Shown: piece after piece, positions 22,730-33,700 of the stretch
How positions within the stretch are numbered: position 1 is the stretch's first letter
Layout of the letters: each line of letters begins with the position of its first letter
Assembly: GCA_033026295.1 (NCBI GenBank)
Contig: CM065168.1
Span: 42,916,875-42,980,874 of the forward strand
DNA from: Channa striata
Taxonomy: Eukaryota; Chordata; Actinopteri; Anabantiformes; Channidae
Direction of reading: 5' to 3'
DNA: 64,000 nt
Position numbers and translations under genes: made by a program
The notes under the pieces: generated by a model
Told to the model about the DNA's origin: nothing
Seen by the model: the letters and a program-made list of their open reading frames with translations, nothing else
The model's database searches: none

Positions 22730-23490
22730 ACGTGAGACTTATCATCTTAATGTCAGGGTCACCAGGTTTACTTCCTGTTCCTGGCTTTTATTTTGTAGTC
22801 CCTCAGTCCCTCTTCCTGTTCCACAGTCATGTCTGCCATTGATCAGTCCTGATCAGTTTCACCAGTGTCTCTGTCTGTAAATACTCAGAGTTTCCAGCCT
22901 GCTTGTGTTTTTGATGAACGTCCTGGTATTTTTTTATTCTGCCTGTTCGCTTCTTTTCTAGTGATGGTGAGATCAAGACTCACGTGGTGTCGAAGCTTCC
23001 AAGCCAATAGTTTCACCAAAAGCTGTCAGTAGTGAGCTGCTACTGACGTCTAGTGGTCAAACGTTGGCACTAACATAACAAGCTCCATGTTTCACGGCAC
23101 AGTTATGACAATGACAATAAAATGTGCGAATGTGTGAAAGTAAGTTACATGAATATTCTGCAAACTGACACCTGTGTCTTATTGTTGGTTCAACTGAACT
23201 TAAAGTGGTCGACTTAATTTAAAATGGCAGCTTCCAATCACTTGTAAAGGTGATGTTCTGCACCCGCCACCACACACACACACACGTTTGTCTTGTTCAC
23301 ATGCTTTGTTTGTGTTGTTTGGTCCGTCATTACCTGCAGTCTGCCGTTTTCATCTTCATCCCCGTTTTCTTCATCAGTTTTTTAAAAATAAAGGTAGTAA
23401 AATTAAACTGTAAAAAACATCTGATGATACTTTATGGGGAAGTTTCAAAGAATATAAATATTTGAGTTTAAATTAAATATAAAAAGGTTC
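22730..23490. mobile_element. Repeat-derived DNA replacing the gene C tail-exon region
   Basis: Counterpart of 1920-2806. Homology to gene D resumes at about 23490, just inside the intron that should lead to the tail exon. Confidence 0.45.
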
Positions 23491-23561
23491 TCATCTCATA
23501 ACTTATAAAATAAAGACTCAATATAAAAACAACTCACTCCCTCTGATGGATTGTGACTTAT

Positions 23562-23681
23562 TTTTTTCCTTCCTCCACAGGACAAGGACAAGTAAAATAA
23601 TCAACACGATGCAAAGAGTCAAACCAACAGCCAAACCCACTACGGGAGCAGAAGAACTGGACTGGACCGTATAGAAATCAT
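23562..23681 (-). CDS. Gene C transmembrane exon with lost donor
   Basis: 120-nt equivalent, with stalk, hydrophobic helix and WRKEK. The donor reads ATAAGT in place of GTAAGT. Read-through adds about 15 codons (NKSQSIRGSELFLY) and then a stop. Confidence 0.7.
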
Positions 23682-23774
23682 CTGAAATGATAAAACAGAA
23701 TATTTTGGCTGTTAGTGCAAATACTTTCAGAAATATAAAACTATTAACAGCATGTATTTAAAACTCATGTTCAC

Positions 23775-24062
23775 CGGGAACTTGTACGTGTGTCTCTCTG
23801 GTCTGGTTGATGTTGGTCTGTTGGACTCTACAGGTGAATCTGTTTCCGTGTCTCTTGTCCACAGTGACTCTGCTGCTGACAGTATAGAGGTCATCAGGAC
23901 CTCGGACTGTCTCTGTATGTCCAGCAGAGAGGACGTGTCCCTCACCGTCCAACCACAACAGCTCAGGCTCTGGATACCAGCCTTTAGACTCACACTGTAA
24001 CACAACTCCACTGCTGGATTCATCAAGTCCTGCTAAAGTGATTCCAGGTGAAGAAACAGCAG
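23775..24062 (-). CDS. Gene C IgC exon
   Basis: 288 nt, open. It encodes LQCESKGWYPEPELLWLDGE, LYTVSSRVTVDKRHGNRFTC and NINQTRETHVQVPG. The last codons differ slightly from gene A. Acceptor ACCCTCAG, donor GTGAAC. Confidence 0.75.
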
Positions 24063-24479
24063 CTGAGGGTTAGAAAGATGGACAAATATAAATGTGTTAC
24101 TGTAAAGGCTGTAGTTAAATATGGTTCAGCACATTTCATCTTTCTAAAGTCAAGAACAAAGTTGTTCAAGAACTATGAAAATAAAGTTTGAGCTGATACT
24201 TTTGCTAACTGTCCCTAAACCAAGAAATAGTAGAATAATTACATAATTGTTTTATGATTTTTGTCTGTTTAGGTAATTTTCTACAGTAGTAACATTGCAG
24301 TTCATCCAAGGCCAAGATTTACTATTAGCTACTATTGAACCTCATCATCAAACTAGTGCGACAAAGTCCAGTGAGTTTGCTGGCAGACTAGTGGGCTAAA
24401 TAAAACTGAAGCCACAGTGATCGGCCTCCACATTAGGTCCAGTCATCTTTCATAAACACTGTCAACTATTGCAAACAGA

Positions 24480-24810
24480 ATATTCCCTTTTCATCTACTG
24501 TACAATTACCAACTTTGGTCTTTGGAAATTGTAATTTCCAGGCTTGTCTATTGCAATGCACTACTCATCGGGTTCCTGAGTCATGAAAAGCTCCAACACA
24601 CACAAAACAGAGCTGCCAGGATGCTGATTACTCCCACTCCCTCCCAGTCTCCTCCAGAATTAAATATGAAATTGCATACCTCAAAGAGCCTAATACTCAA
24701 CAAACATTTGAAGGCCCCACAGACTGTAGCTGCTTGTTTTGTAGCACTTTGAGATTAGTGTTTGAATGAAAAGTGCCTTATAAATGTATGATTACTATTA
24801 TTAAATAATA
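24480..24810 (+). mobile_element. LINE 3' fragment in the gene C IgV-IgC intron
   Basis: A shorter copy of the fragment in gene A at 3780-4455, reading RLVYCNALLIGFLSHEKLQ (RT C-terminal region) and QNRAARML, then the TAGCACTTTGAGATTAG end. Confidence 0.6.
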
Positions 24811-25090
24811 GTTAGTTAATAAAGCTATTATTTTACCTGCAAAAACCTCTAAATAAAACTGAAAGGAAAGACAAAAGTTTGAAATATTTACAGAACAGTA
24901 ACGGTCCATTAGCATCTATTTAAATGTCTCTCATTAATAAACTTTTAAACAGCACACACAGCGCTACCTAAACCAATTACAACCGAGTAGGTCAAAAGCT
25001 ACAAGCTTTGATGATCCTGCCAGATTTTTAATACGCTGTAAAAACTAAACTAAAGTGCAAAGTATGAACATCCAGTGTGTGTCCACCTAC

Positions 25091-25430
25091 CAACAACCAG
25101 CTCAATGACAGATTCTTCGTTCCTGTCTGGAATGTAACATCTGTATCTTCCCTCATCAGCAGGTTTCACGTTGGAGAGCTTCAGTGAAATGTTTCCACGC
25201 TTCAGTTCATCAGTGAACAGTGACGTTCTTCCTTTGTACGACGGATTTTTCATACTCTCATAATCCTGACTGGCACGCCACACAAACACAAATCTGGGGT
25301 CCAGGTCAGGCCTTCCACTCCAGCGTCTTTGTAGAAACGTCCACAGCAGGATCAAGGTGACATGGTAAAATGACGTCATCACCAACTTTTGCCACTATTG
25401 GCTGAGATGAACCAATTAACCGAGACTGAC
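25091..25430 (-). pseudogene. Gene C IgV exon with 2-bp deletion
   Basis: 340 nt instead of the family's 342. Two bases are missing at 25313/25314, in the codons between EW and RPDLDP. The upstream part reads ILPCHLDPAVDVSTKTLEWKA then stop. The downstream part (RPDLDPRFVFVWRASQDYES to DEGRYRCYIPD) is open in another frame. Splice sites are intact. Confidence 0.8.
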
Positions 25431-25777
25431 CTGAACAGAAAAACATCTTTAATTTCAGCAAATATACACTATGAGCTGTAAGAACCAAAGAGAAGACGTC
25501 CCACAAAAGTTACGGAGAGAGTTATTTTCTAAACTACATTTACATTCTCTCACAATAGATGATGTGTCACCAGTGACACTCTGCTGCATTCATGAATGTC
25601 TTGGCCCATAATGTTTCCTATTGTATCCTATCAAACATTGTATCATAATTTAACTAAATTATCTTAATAAATGAGTTAACTACATTTTTCAAAATCAAAC
25701 ATTTTGCACAGAAACATAATAATCTACTTAATGCAAACTTTCATTTGCATCTTTGTTATTAAAAATTATGAAATTAC

Positions 25778-25877
25778 CTCCACAGAAGAGTGTTAGAAGA
25801 TGAACAACCAGAACACTGATGGTTCTGAGGGACGATCCAAGGCACAGTGGATCCATCGGATAAAGGATTATGCAGCT
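25778..25877 (-). CDS. Gene C leader exon
   Basis: 100 nt and open, with acceptor CATTTTCAG and donor GTAATT. The internal Met at 25854-25856 gives the same MDPLCLGSSLRTISVLVVHL leader as gene A. Confidence 0.65.
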
Positions 25878-26444
25878 CTGAAAATGAAGTGAAAGTGTTT
25901 TCTCCGGTTAATTATAAATTAACTCCTGAGAAGGTTTCAAACACAGTAGTTTTTAATAATTCACCAGGTGACACTAGGAGTTTATTACTAACTCAAAAGT
26001 AACACAAAAGTTAATAATAAACTCATGTTGACGAGTTTGAACCACAGCTCTGCCTCAATTCTCCATGATGAAATAAAATTATTTCCCCATATAGAATTAA
26101 AGAGTAAAAGCTGAGGAACCTTTTCTTTCATCAGTCTCACTTTTACATCAATGACAAATCATTTGCTGACAGTCATACTTTCACTTTCGTTTTTACTCAT
26201 GGTCTCTGGTGCAGGTGGGATGTACTTTCAGTTCGTGTTATTTATCCTTATAGGAGCATCATTTTTTTTTTTATATATAGACAATCTGAATATATCATCT
26301 ACTGAAACAACGTCTCCTCAAAAACATATGAACGTTATTACAACCGCGTTATTTTGTCCATAAACATAAGGAGAAAATGTTGACGCGTGACGTAAATGAC
26401 GAGTTACAAACGTTTGAACATGGAACATATGAATATTAATTTAC

Positions 26445-26474
26445 CAGACAGCGTGTTTCTCTCCGCCCAAACAT
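26445..26474 (-). CDS. Gene C exon 1
   Basis: Encodes MFGRRETRCL with a GTAAAT donor. It is in frame with the leader exon and is the counterpart of 6046-6075. Confidence 0.5.
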
Positions 26475-26514
26475 CGGATCCTGCTGCAGCGCCCAGCGGG
26501 ACTGTGACTGGGCC

Positions 26515-26605
26515 GGGAGACGACGTCACGTCGGCGTAATGACGTCACACGTCGCCCACGTGCAGCCCCGCGTTACGATCCACGTCCTCCCTTAAAAACT
26601 GCGGT
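26515..26605 (-). promoter_or_regulatory. Candidate promoter of gene C (paired CRE, E-box)
   Basis: GACGTCAC at 26522-26529, the full CRE TGACGTCA at 26540-26547 and CACGTG at 26557-26562. Spacing is the same as in gene A. Confidence 0.5.
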
Positions 26606-27159
26606 GCAGCGGAAATAAAGTTCTGTTATAATCATTTCACTTCGCTGTGGTTCATTTCAGTAATGAACTGTGATGGAGAGAGACAAACAGTTAAAGCTCA
26701 ATGAGCATTTTAAATGAAGATATTGATATTTATATAAATAATTCAGAGACAGACACAAGAAACACGTTGAGCTGCGTCATATTTACTGAGTCATCATGGC
26801 TGATTTTCAGTGGGAAAGAAGCTTGTTGTGTCCAACATAATTATTGCTTCAGCATCAAGGTTAAAGACTTCAAAGTTTATTTACCAAACAAAATATTCCT
26901 GTAATTTTTGCAACTTGTTAAATGAATATGTGTGCATTCTATTAGTTTTGCATATGCAGAGGAAAATAAAAAGCAATGTACAGATATATTCATTTATGTC
27001 CCTTCATGCTGGTGTCCACATAGGAAAGGAGCAAATGTAATGAATTACCATAAACAAATATATAAAAAATAAATTACTATAAATAATAATAATAATAATA
27101 AACATATTCTCCTTCAGAATAAAACTTCAGGTTATGCGTCACACCAGCACATGGCTTCA

Positions 27160-28650
27160 ATTAAAGGCTCCAGTGTCACACACAACACAGCAGCTTTGCT
27201 CTGAACACGTCTTCACAACTTCTCCTCTATAATAAGCAGATTTACTCATGAAGTTTAGCAAAAATAAAATCTTACGGCATAAAACCACTAACAATATTCA
27301 TAACTGTCAAACACAACACCCCATGTGTAACAAAACCTAATAAGTTGAGAGAATCATTTTCACGCAGCCTGCAAACTGGGCCAAAGTCTGTGGACACAGG
27401 TGCCACTGATCTTGAACTTACCTGCCATGATTCTGTGATGAAAATCCAGTGGTGTTTATAGAGAATGTGAAAGTCATGTTCAAACATTTATAGCACAACT
27501 AAATAAAAGTCATGCAGGTAACCCACGGTAACCACTTTAGAAGGCGGAGGAAGGAGTCACAAGATGGCGCCGTTGTCCTTTACAGTTACCATGGTTCTGT
27601 GTTGTCAGTGTCTGCTGTTGTCCATCCCTTTGTGTTTTATCAGCCAAAAGAAATTCATCTTTCACAGGCTCTGAGTCCTCACTGGCCTCTAAGACTCGGA
27701 AAAAGAAAACGTAAATCAAACAGTAAAAAGAGGCACAAATTACTAAAGGTCTTTATTAAAATTGTATTAAACAGGAGTTTTTCACTCTGGCTCCACCTTC
27801 TGCTTCAGTATGAGACAGAAACGTTACAGGAAGAGGAAGTTCCCACCTACATTACACTTCACCTGCATGTCAGTTCCTTCCTGTTCAGAAAATGGTTTTA
27901 ATACATTTTCTAAAAAGGAAGATGGAATCTATCAGACAAAATGCCTGGCCAAGATAATAAATATATTATTGTTATTGCTTGTTTTGTTTTGGGTTTTTTT
28001 TTCCATGTGTGATTTGTCAGTTTTGTTTTGTAGTTTTCCCATTGTTTACTGTTTCTAAACGAACTTTAACCGGATAAAATGTGTAATTAGACTCTGTTAG
28101 TGACTTTGTGAAAATTGCCTTGAGTTAATGCAAGTTTGCCAGTTTTCATCTGTCCGTACCTATTATCTGTAACTGCTTATCTTGTTCGGGGTCACGGGGG
28201 GGTGGAGCCTGTCACAGCCGTCACTGAGTGAAAGGTGAGTTACAGCCTGATCAGGTCCACCACTTTATCTCAGGGCCCACATATTTTCTTAATAATAATA
28301 ATGGATACAAAATATTAGAAAAGTATATATAGAATATTGGTCCAACCGTACTTTGAAAACAATACCAGAACAGATCTAACAGGACTTTTCTTCTGCTCAT
28401 CCACTTATAAAAGCATTACCTCAGTGGACATGTTGCTGTAATACGTGGGTTTTATTTAAATATTTTTCGATATTCTACATTTACATTTTCAGACTTTTTA
28501 TTTGCACCAATTTAAGTTTTAATGCTGTTTTTTTTTATGTCCGGATATTCTAATTCCTGTAACCAAGAGTGCCTATGGACTTTCACTGAAGGTTATCTTA
28601 TCTTGTTTTACACTGACCTCACTGGTAATGATATTTTTTTTAAGTACTTT
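27160..28650. other. Intergenic spacer upstream of gene C
   Basis: No convincing gene. A GGGGTCACGGGGGGGTGGAGC segment near 28190 is a common fish dispersed-repeat signature. The 129-codon plus ORF at 27512-27901 has no recognisable motif. Confidence 0.5.
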
Positions 28651-28654
28651 GCTT

Positions 28655-28860
28655 TAATTCAATTCAATTCAACTTTATTTATATGTCGCCAATTTACAAC
28701 AAGGTCATGTCAGGGCACTTTACATAATAAAGTCAAGACTATACAAACATTTAGAGAAAACCCAACAAATCCCCGTTGAGCAGCTGGAGGCGAAAGTGGA
28801 GAGAAAAAACTACCTTCAGTGTAGCTAAGAAACGTGTGGACACCAGTGGTGATCCTAGAG
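28655..28860 (-). mobile_element. L2-like LINE 3' end, minus orientation
   Basis: The reverse complement matches the 3' terminus of the LINE at 38-40.5 kb: GTTTGTATAGTCTTGACTTT, the AAATTGGCG box, then the TTGAA-repeat tail at 28657-28675. Confidence 0.75.
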
Positions 28861-28869
28861 TTTGGTTAA

Positions 28870-30640
28870 TAATGGAAAAAAAAATAAATTACACACCACA
28901 CTGCACATAACTTAGAGTAACTCCCCATAGATATTTGTAGTACACCTGTCTCAATTTAATTCCATGTAAATTTCATAACTTAGCATTCATGTTGTCACTG
29001 TTAGCCCAGTTTTCGAGTTTTTCAGTTTACTGCAGAAAACATATTTCTCTGAGTTAGCTGATCGTTAGCAGCCTGCTAGCTAAGCTAACTAGTTGACGTC
29101 TGGTGACTCATCAGGCTGCTCGGCTGAATTATTTAGCCAAGTTCACTCATGTTAAAGGTCAAAGTAAAATAAAGAAACTATGTGATACCAGAGCAAGTTC
29201 TGTTTTTTAACTTGTTTAACTTCACCACAATTCTGGCTACACTAGCAGCATTTCGCTAACACTATTTCGTATTATATTTCATCTGTGCTTCCTCCACTGC
29301 TCCAGCTGTTCTTCTTTTTCCCTCCTCTTCCTTTTCCTGTTTCATTAGACTTTGTTTACACTGAATCACTATTGGCAGCGGAGGGACGTTCAGGGTCGTC
29401 ACTGCTGTACATAGTTAAACTTTTGTTGGCCCTCAGGGCCCCTACTGGCCCGCGGCCCCCTACTGGCCCGGGACCCCTACTGGCCCGGGACCCCCTACTG
29501 GCCTGGGGCCCTTGGCAGTTGCCTGTCTCACTGCTGGCACCTCTGGTGGACACACAAACACACAAACACAGATATTAGTCATTTTCTGTCTTTCCAGCTA
29601 AACGACCAGTGGATTTCATCTCTAATCAGTAGTTTAATGCAGGAAGATTGACACACAAAGCCATTTGTGATTTTGCACAAATATCCAAATACAAATTTTA
29701 TTTACACTACATTTACATTTGTAAATCATAACATGCACTTTAGTAATAACTATTGCATCAGATGTGAATTTTTTCACCTTTCCACACATAGGAAAATTAG
29801 GAAAAAAAAATGTTTGTGCGAGAGGATTTGTGTCCATATCATAAGATCCTCAAAAGTGTAAATTAAGATTTGCACTGTAAAGACAGATTTTGTTTATACT
29901 GGATTTACAGTTTGTCTAAGATGCATTTGATGAAACTTTGATCCACTTGTTCTTTATCACGTTTTCTTACACTTTTTTATTGGTTTCACACAGTTTATCA
30001 TTTTGAAAAAAATATGTACAAACACACAAATCACCCAGTGACTCAAAGCTTTTAGAATTAACTGTGTCAACTAAAGGAAAACACACATTTCGAGCTAAAA
30101 TGACTCACTATTTTAAGCAGACACCTGCCTCGCTGTGGCTGCACTGCTTCAGGAATACTGATATGAGAGGGTTGGTACAAATCACAACTTTGGGCCTGTT
30201 GGATTTTCTATATTCGTGTTACCGACAACAAATCTGATGATGGATTATTCATCATGAAACATTTAACTCAAGTAATGTTGACATGAAGGGTTTCAAAATC
30301 TGCCAATTATATATATATATTTACAGTCTCTGCATCGGAAATTGGTCTTCACAAATAATAATTAAAAAAAAGTTATACTTGCTCTTAGGCTTTGGACCTT
30401 TGCATTAAATGTTGCATAGTTTGAAATAGTTGTTCATAGACTTTCTTAAGCAAATGTCAAAGAAAATGTTAAAAACCACAGAGGTACCAAGTAAAAACTG
30501 GGTCAGGTGCCCCCTGTTCCTGTGCGAGTGTGTGTTAGTGGGTGAATGAGAAGCAACACTGAAAAGCTTTGGATAAATTCATTTCAAAGATAAAAAAATT
30601 ATCATTACTTTCTATATTTTATATATGTTTCATTCATTGT
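28870..30640. repeat. Spacer duplicated at 51780-53360
   Basis: Nearly colinear with the spacer downstream of gene F, so it belongs to the D/F segmental duplication. It includes a GC-rich minisatellite but no gene that I can support. Confidence 0.75.
29428..29513. repeat. GC-rich minisatellite (CCCCTACTGGCCCGG units)
   Basis: About four imperfect 18-19-bp units in an AT-rich setting. A second array of about three units is at 52221-52287. Confidence 0.85.
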
Positions 30641-30713
30641 GATGGAGCGCAGAACCTAAACATCACTGTCATCACTTTTCTTGATGTCGACTGGGTTTGA
30701 TGCCTGTCAGTGA

Positions 30714-30757
30714 TTATTCCACATCACTGACTGTGTTCTGGCTCACGGTCTGTGAAG
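30714..30757 (-). CDS. Gene D terminal exon (probably untranslated)
   Basis: 44 nt encoding ASQTVSQNTVSDVE then TAA when entered in phase 1, with acceptor TTCCAACAG. It is reached only if the frameshift in the preceding exon is bypassed or that exon is skipped to another phase-1 exon. Confidence 0.5.
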
Positions 30758-33700
30758 CTGTTGGAAAAGAAAATGTACGCATGCTTTATTGTGATCAATA
30801 ATTTGGTTTAAATTAAAATCATTTCTTATCTAACACAAAAGGGATTAAATATATTTTTAAAGAATCCAATGAAGATTTGTTTTGAAAGTGTTTGGAAAGT
30901 ATTTGATTATTTTTTAGCAAATTATTAAGTATCTTATTCATTATACTGGCTAAGGTCTGTATGGAAATGCTGTGAATATGAAAACTGTGTATCTATAAAT
31001 GCTGAAATCGTGTGAGACAGCAACATTCTTTTGTGAGAGTGTTTCACAACTTTCCTTGAATACAGGAAACCACTTGTTCTTATAATGAACCACAGTACGA
31101 CTCCACAACTCACTTTGACAGGACAGTTAAACTCTTTGTTCACAGAGCAGGTTCGGTTTAATAAAAAAATTAACAAAGATCGAACTTGTGGTGTCTTTTA
31201 TTTCTTCCAGGTTCTTCACTTTGTCCTCAAGCTCCTTTTTTGTCATCTGAGAGCTGCTTCAGCTGGCAGTAGAAAGATAAAAACAGTTTCAGTGTATATA
31301 TACTGCACATTACTGTAATATCTGAATAGTTCTAATGTGAAACTCATACTCATAATACGTTCCCCCTCCCTCTAACATAATTACCTTTTATTTGTGTGAT
31401 TAACTTAACCTGCAACTTAACCTGAATGTGAACAAAAATGACCAAATTGAATCCAAAGTTTAATACATTTTCGAAATCCTTCATTGTTCTATACTGGAAC
31501 TTGTCTTCAGTCTAACATCGTTGCCTGCTGCCTCTGATCTGTTTGCATGAAAAGCTTAACGTTGTTCTTCTCTACACAAACACACGTGTTTCCATGGTTG
31601 TTAAGTTGTGTCCTGTAAGTAAAAATGTTTGCAAATGTTTGTTTACTCCAACAGATGTTTGTGTTGCATTATGTCCAGTGTGTGTAAGTCATGAATTCAT
31701 GTAGTTTTCTGTATGTGTCCCCCCTCACCACCCCAGTCCACCTTTACCTAAGTCTGGTCCCTCCTGGTTCCCCAGCTGTTCCAGATCAGCCCTCACCACT
31801 TTTATGTTTTATGCAGCTGTGATTGCAAATTGTCCGTCTTGTACAATTACTGCACTGTAGTTAAAGGTCATAACCTCCATTATCTCATATACATGTTTTG
31901 TCTTCACTTGTCTTTGTCTGTTAGTTTTTCTTGATGACATTCAGTTCGTCTTATATTTCTGTTTAGTGAAAACTTGGAGCTTAGAGCTTCTACTTTGTGT
32001 TCGAATAATTAGCTTTCTTGTATTAGAATATTTTTTCTTTATACATATCGTATTTCCTCCTTGAGAGCAACTTTAGCTTTGCTTTGTAGTATACTGGTGT
32101 CCACCTGCCTTGGTAAGGAGTGAGTTTGTTAACGCTACTGCTGAGAGTATTTTTATTGAGCTATAAGAAATTTAATTAAGAAATTTGTCCTGATTAATTA
32201 CAATCGGAACATTTGGGTTTGTCTGTTCATGGTTTGTAATAGTGTCATGTGGAGAATTATTTGATGTAATAAAGATGTAGAAAGTTAATGATCACATGAA
32301 GCTCCTGATTTTAGTCGTACAACTCATTAAGATCAAACCTCTGTTTGTTTGGTCTCCACGTCCTTCTCTAGTTTCTTAACTTTATCTTCAAGCCTGTTCC
32401 TCTCAGTTGAGAGCATCTGCACCTGTCAGCAGAGAGAAATGTGTTACTTTCACTTCATACACTGTATATTACATGAATGTCTGAATTCTAATGTGATTGA
32501 CAGTAAAAAGAAAACTCTGCTCATAATAGATTTATTCATAATGGGTGAAGTCTCCCTCTAATGGAAAAACATCTGATTCATCTTGTAATTCACTGTTATT
32601 TATGTTAATCCACTTTTCCTAAGTGTGAACAAAACTTTACCAAATCTAATCTAGAAGGACAATAAAGATGATTTTCCTTGTATTATAGTGAGTCTTGAAT
32701 TCAGTTGGTGTTTAGATTTGTTCTTGTTCTCCACATAAAAACAGAACCTGTCTAGTTACTGTTAAAGAAACAGGAACATCATCTGAAGGAAAACAACAAA
32801 AAATTTTTTTTTTAATTTCATATTTGCTCTTGTGAGTTATGTTAATAGTCATATGTAAAGAGAAAAAGATTCCAGCTGCATAATGATTTGGGTAAAAATG
32901 AACCTCTCTTGTCTTCTCTTTCAGCTTCACGTTAAGTTGTTCCTCAGTTTCCTTCCTCCTCTGTATCTCATCCAGAAGCTGACAGACAGGAGAGAAAAGA
33001 ACATGTCATTAATCACATTTATGTTACACTAATGTCTGATTACATTTGCTCTGAAGGAACAATCTCTCCATAAAACTCCTCTCTGTGTTGAGGTGGTTCT
33101 GGAGTTCACTTCCTTGTTACTTGGTTCTAATTTATTATCATTACTAATTTACTCTCACTAGTTCTATGAAGGTTTTTAAACACAAAGAACGTTGGCAGCA
33201 GCTACAAAGACAAAGACAGCATAAAGACAATGTTTAACCGTACAATTTTCATAAATATTGCTTTTTTATAATGTATTTCTCTTTAATGATATTTGTCATT
33301 TTAGATTATTTTAAATCCAAACATTGAGTAAAGATTTGAAGGTGATTAAAACTGAAGCTGTGAGACATTTAAAGATGGACTGAGGACAAAACAACCTGAA
33401 CATGAATCTGTGTTTGTGTTGCATTATGTCCAGTGTGTGTAAGTCATGAATTCATGTGGTTTTCTGTATGTGTCCCCCCTCACCACCCCAGTCCACCTTT
33501 ACCTAAGTCTGGTCCCTCCTGGTTCCCCAGCTGTTCCAGATCAGCCCTCATCACCCATTTATTCTCTGTGCATTTATGGACCTGTTTTTGTTTCTAGTGT
33601 CTCATTATTTGTTCTACTTTGTTCCTTCCTGTCTTGTGTGTCCCTCTTCGACCACCAGCTTTAATGTCTCCAGGATTTTCTGCATTTAGCCCCGTCTTGT

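Larger units (their letters stand above)
10894..26474 (-). pseudogene. Gene C: butyrophilin-like gene with an expanded coil-exon array, disrupted ectodomain
   Basis: Exon order from the 5' end: 26445-26474, 25778-25877, 25091-25430, 23775-24062, 23562-23681, 22664-22705, 22379-22432, then about 15 coil exons down to 12227, a 46-nt exon at 11243-11288 and a 44-nt terminal exon at 10894-10937. Three lesions are seen: a 2-bp deletion in the IgV exon at 25313/25314, loss of the TM donor (GTAAGT became ATAAGT), and absence of the phase-adjusting tail exon. Most coil exons nevertheless stay open with good splice signals. Either the gene died recently, the coil exons are used by another transcript, or the lesions include assembly errors. 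It is a close duplicate of gene A over 23.2-27.16 kb. Confidence 0.65.

Noticed and set aside
27512..27901. 129-codon plus-strand ORF
   Set aside because: No motif, no homologous copy in the other duplicated blocks, low-complexity basic stretches; likely chance.
29285..29578. Pro-rich ORFs on both strands
   Set aside because: Produced by translation of the GC-rich minisatellite.
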